DNA from: Methanocorpusculum sp.
Lineage (GTDB): Archaea; Halobacteriota; Methanomicrobia; Methanomicrobiales; Methanocorpusculaceae
Length of the DNA: 23,002 nucleotides
Reading direction: 5' to 3'
Assembly: GCA_030539595.1 (NCBI GenBank)
Contig: JAUNXW010000007.1
Coordinates: 1-23,002 of the forward strand
Shown here in pieces: positions 21,100-23,002 of this stretch. The first letter of the stretch is position 1. Each line of letters begins with the position of its first letter. A model generated the notes under the pieces. That model saw nothing but the letters and a program-made list of their open reading frames with translations, had not been told where the DNA came from and did no database searches. The position numbers and the translations under genes are program-made.

Positions 21100-22908
21100 T
21101 TACGCCGTCTTAATTTCCGCAACCTTCTCAAGACCCAAATCCTTAATCGAAATCTTCTGCATCTCGCCCTTCTGGATTTTACCCGTAACGGTCATTGGGA
21201 AAGTCTCAACGAATTTATAATATTTAGGAATCTTATGACGGGCAATTCGACCGTCGCAGAAAGCACGAATCTCGGCTTCGTTAAGAGTCTTGCCTTCCTC
21301 AACCTTAACCCACGCGCACAGCTCCTCACCGTATTTCGCATCGGGAACGCCCACAACATACACATCGGAAATCTTTGGATGCTGATGGAGATACTCCTCA
21401 ATCTCACGCGGATAAAGATTCTCTCCGCCGCGAATCACCATCTCTTTCAGTCTTCCGACCATCCGGACATAACCTTCTGCATCCATAGTTCCCAAATCTC
21501 CCGTATGCACCCAGTTATTGGAATCAATAACCTGCTTCGTTGCGTTCGGGTTATTATAGTAACACTTCATCTTCATATAGCCGCGTGCGCAGATTTCCCC
21601 GGTCTCACCGTAGGGAACAATTCTGCCTGTCTTCGGGTCGATGATTTTTATCTCTGTGTGCGGGAAAGCACGACCTACTGTTGAAACACGAAGCTCAAGA
21701 GAATCCGAAGTCGTCGACATTGTAACACCCGGAGCAGTTTCAGTCTGACCGTAGACAATCACAATATCTTTCATATTCATCTTCTCGGAAACCTCGCGCA
21801 TCTTCTCAATCGGACAAGGCGAACCTGCCATAATACCCGTTCGAAGCGAAGAGAAATCATATTTACTGAAATTCGGATGCTCAAGTTCCGCGATAAACAT
21901 AGTGGGAACACCGTGAACCGCAGTACACTTCTCCTCTTCAATTGCGCGCATCACAGCTTCCGGTTCAAATGCCGCGCATGGAATAACCATAGTAGTTCCG
22001 TGAGTTACGCACGCCATATTTGAAAGAACCATTCCAAAGCAGTGATAGAAAGGAACAGGAATACACAGTTTGTCTTTTTCCGTGAAACCCATACCGTCTC
22101 CGATAATCATCCCGTTGTTCATAACCGAATGATGAGACAGTACAACTCCTTTGGGATAACCTGTTGTTCCCGAAGTGTACTGAATGTTGAGCGCGTCGTC
22201 GAACTCAACAGAATCTTCACGCTGTTCAAGCTCATCGTCAGAAACCATCTTGCCCATATCCAGAAGTTCGCTCCAACGATACATTCCGTTGTAGATGATT
22301 TCTCCCATGAAGACTACGTTGCGCAGATACGGGAATTTTTCCGAGCGGATTTTTCCCGGTCTGCACTCAAACGCTTCGGGACATGCTTCGTAAAACATTC
22401 CGACGTAGTCGGATGTTTTGAACTTGCCCTGAAGGATGAGTGTATCAACTTCCGACTGCTTTAGTGAATACTCAAGCTCAAACGTTCTGTAGGCTGGGTT
22501 GATGTTTACCATCACAGCGCCTATCTTGGCGGTTGCAAACTGTACGAGTATCCATTCAGCATAATTCATTGCCCAGATAGCGACGCGTGTTCCGCGTTCG
22601 ACGCCAAGCATCATGAGACCTTTGGCGACCGCATCTGTTTCGGCAACAAATTCCTTCCACGTGTAGCGGAGTATTTCTGACCCCTTGGCAGTTTTGGCGA
22701 CCTCTCTGTATGAGTTAGGTTCGTCGGAAACAAGTCCTTCGTGCGTGTAAAACGCCGCGGACATCATGTTTTTGCCGTAAGGGTTCTGCTGAAAGGCTAC
22801 TAGAGCATCATTGGACGGGTATTTAGCCGCAATGCTGTTCAGTATTTGTCCTACGGTACGTCCCAAGAGAGCCTTGGAAGAAGTACCACATGAGTAGCTT
22901 TCAGACAT
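21100..22908 (-). CDS. AMP-forming acyl-CoA synthetase (ACSF2/FadK-like)
   Basis: A 602-residue member of the adenylate-forming family that activates a carboxylic acid with ATP to an acyl-AMP and then to acyl-CoA. The motifs are YTSGTTGYPKG (near residue 243, A3), VYGQTETAPG (A5), HTGDLGTMDAEGY and GRLKEMVIRGGENLYPREIE (A7-A8, near 484), and the catalytic lysine K577 in TVTGKIQKG. The sequence resembles medium-chain acyl-CoA synthetases rather than acetyl-CoA synthetase, which is longer and has different ends. Substrate is not determined. ATG at 22908 follows AGGA by 3-4 bases. The gene is single, with its own promoter and three hairpins at its 3' side. Confidence 0.93.
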   Translation of the reverse strand: MSESYSCGTSSKALLGRTVGQILNSIAAKYPSNDALVAFQQNPYGKNMMSAAFYTHEGLVSDEPNSYREVAKTAKGSEILRYTWKEFVAETDAVAKGLMMLGVERGTRVAIWAMNYAEWILVQFATAKIGAVMVNINPAYRTFELEYSLKQSEVDTLILQGKFKTSDYVGMFYEACPEAFECRPGKIRSEKFPYLRNVVFMGEIIYNGMYRWSELLDMGKMVSDDELEQREDSVEFDDALNIQYTSGTTGYPKGVVLSHHSVMNNGMIIGDGMGFTEKDKLCIPVPFYHCFGMVLSNMACVTHGTTMVIPCAAFEPEAVMRAIEEEKCTAVHGVPTMFIAELEHPNFSKYDFSSLRTGIMAGSPCPIEKMREVSEKMNMKDIVIVYGQTETAPGVTMSTTSDSLELRVSTVGRAFPHTEIKIIDPKTGRIVPYGETGEICARGYMKMKCYYNNPNATKQVIDSNNWVHTGDLGTMDAEGYVRMVGRLKEMVIRGGENLYPREIEEYLHQHPKISDVYVVGVPDAKYGEELCAWVKVEEGKTLNEAEIRAFCDGRIARHKIPKYYKFVETFPMTVTGKIQKGEMQKISIKDLGLEKVAEIKTA

Positions 22909-22928
22909 AGTCCTATTATATTAGATGT

Positions 22929-23002
22929 ATGAGTTTAAAAAACAGAGGGCGGAGGATAGTTGTGGGGGAGGAGCTTGTCCAATCGTTATGTGAAACCGTT
23001 GG
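22929..23002 (+). CDS. Possible start of a divergent gene, cut by window end
   Basis: An ATG at 22929 opens a frame reading MSLKNRGRRIVVGEELVQSL and continues without a stop to the window edge (24 codons). It would diverge from the acyl-CoA synthetase gene, with 20 bases between the starts. No ribosome binding site or well-placed TATA box is seen, and the frame is too short to identify. It could be noise. Confidence 0.3.
   Translation, partial: MSLKNRGRRIVVGEELVQSLCETV
22933..22943 (-). promoter_or_regulatory. TATA-like box of the acyl-CoA synthetase gene
   Basis: On the minus strand GTTTTTTAAAC lies 25-35 bases before the ATG at 22908, the correct archaeal spacing for a short-leader mRNA. 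A nearer AATATAATA (22913-22923) is too close to serve. Confidence 0.4.

Noticed and set aside
1..23002. CRISPR array, insertion sequence, prophage or defence island
   Set aside because: No regularly spaced repeats, transposase, integrase, restriction or toxin-antitoxin gene was seen on either strand.

Overview
The window is chromosomal DNA from a euryarchaeal methanogen. The evidence is archaeal uS12/uS7/EF-2 with a diphthamide loop, an archaeal Sm-like protein beside L37e, CofD of coenzyme F420 synthesis, an RPA-type single-strand binding protein, DapL-type lysine synthesis, and small archaea-specific families (DUF2150-like, DUF5714-like). Protein style and gene order fit Methanomicrobiales, perhaps Methanocorpusculum; that placement is inference. 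No CRISPR array, insertion sequence, integrase or phage gene was seen. Most of the window looks like core chromosome.

Layout. 1-180: two tandem tRNA-Asp copies, the first cut by the window edge. 570-3814 (+): rpsL-rpsG-EF-2 translation operon closed by a hairpin. 4066-5043 (+): nucleotide-sugar epimerase. 5182-8917 (-): dapL-lysA-rpa, packed with 1-3 nt gaps. 8918-10215: cofD (-) bracketed by copies of a small inverted repeat family. 10216-12566 (-): lsm-rpl37e-purF-(YcxB-like). 12714-13919 (-): a single-pass membrane protein and a cysteine-rich DUF5714-like protein. 14117-16069 (+): moeA-moaB. 16089-17752 (-): tRNA-Leu(CAG), class I FBPase and a shrunken relative of the archaeal FBP aldolase/phosphatase. 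17932-19025 (-): DUF2150-like gene and a coupled small CxC protein. 19292-20668 (+): parvulin and HEAT-repeat protein. 20669-21099: structured non-coding DNA. 21100-22908 (-): acyl-CoA synthetase. A possible gene start lies at the right edge.

Two genes stand out. The PurF encoded in the conserved lsm-rpl37e-purF slot keeps its phosphoribosyltransferase core and all four Fe-S cysteines, but its glutaminase site is erased at every key position: nucleophile Cys to Ser, Arg to Leu, Asn-Gly to Ser-Ala, Asp to Asn. This suggests an ammonia-fed enzyme or an enzyme served by a separate glutaminase. Second, directly after the class I fructose-1,6-bisphosphatase, with TGA-T-ATG spacing, lies a 214-residue protein that resembles both ends of the bifunctional FBP aldolase/phosphatase but lacks the catalytic middle and the metal ligands. 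It may be a retired enzyme turned regulator or partner of the FBPase.

Smaller points of interest are the inverted repeats around cofD, a large hairpin beside tRNA-Leu, three successive hairpins after the acyl-CoA synthetase, palindromes at the rpsL and membrane-protein promoters, and a MoeA with an unusual C-terminal extension.
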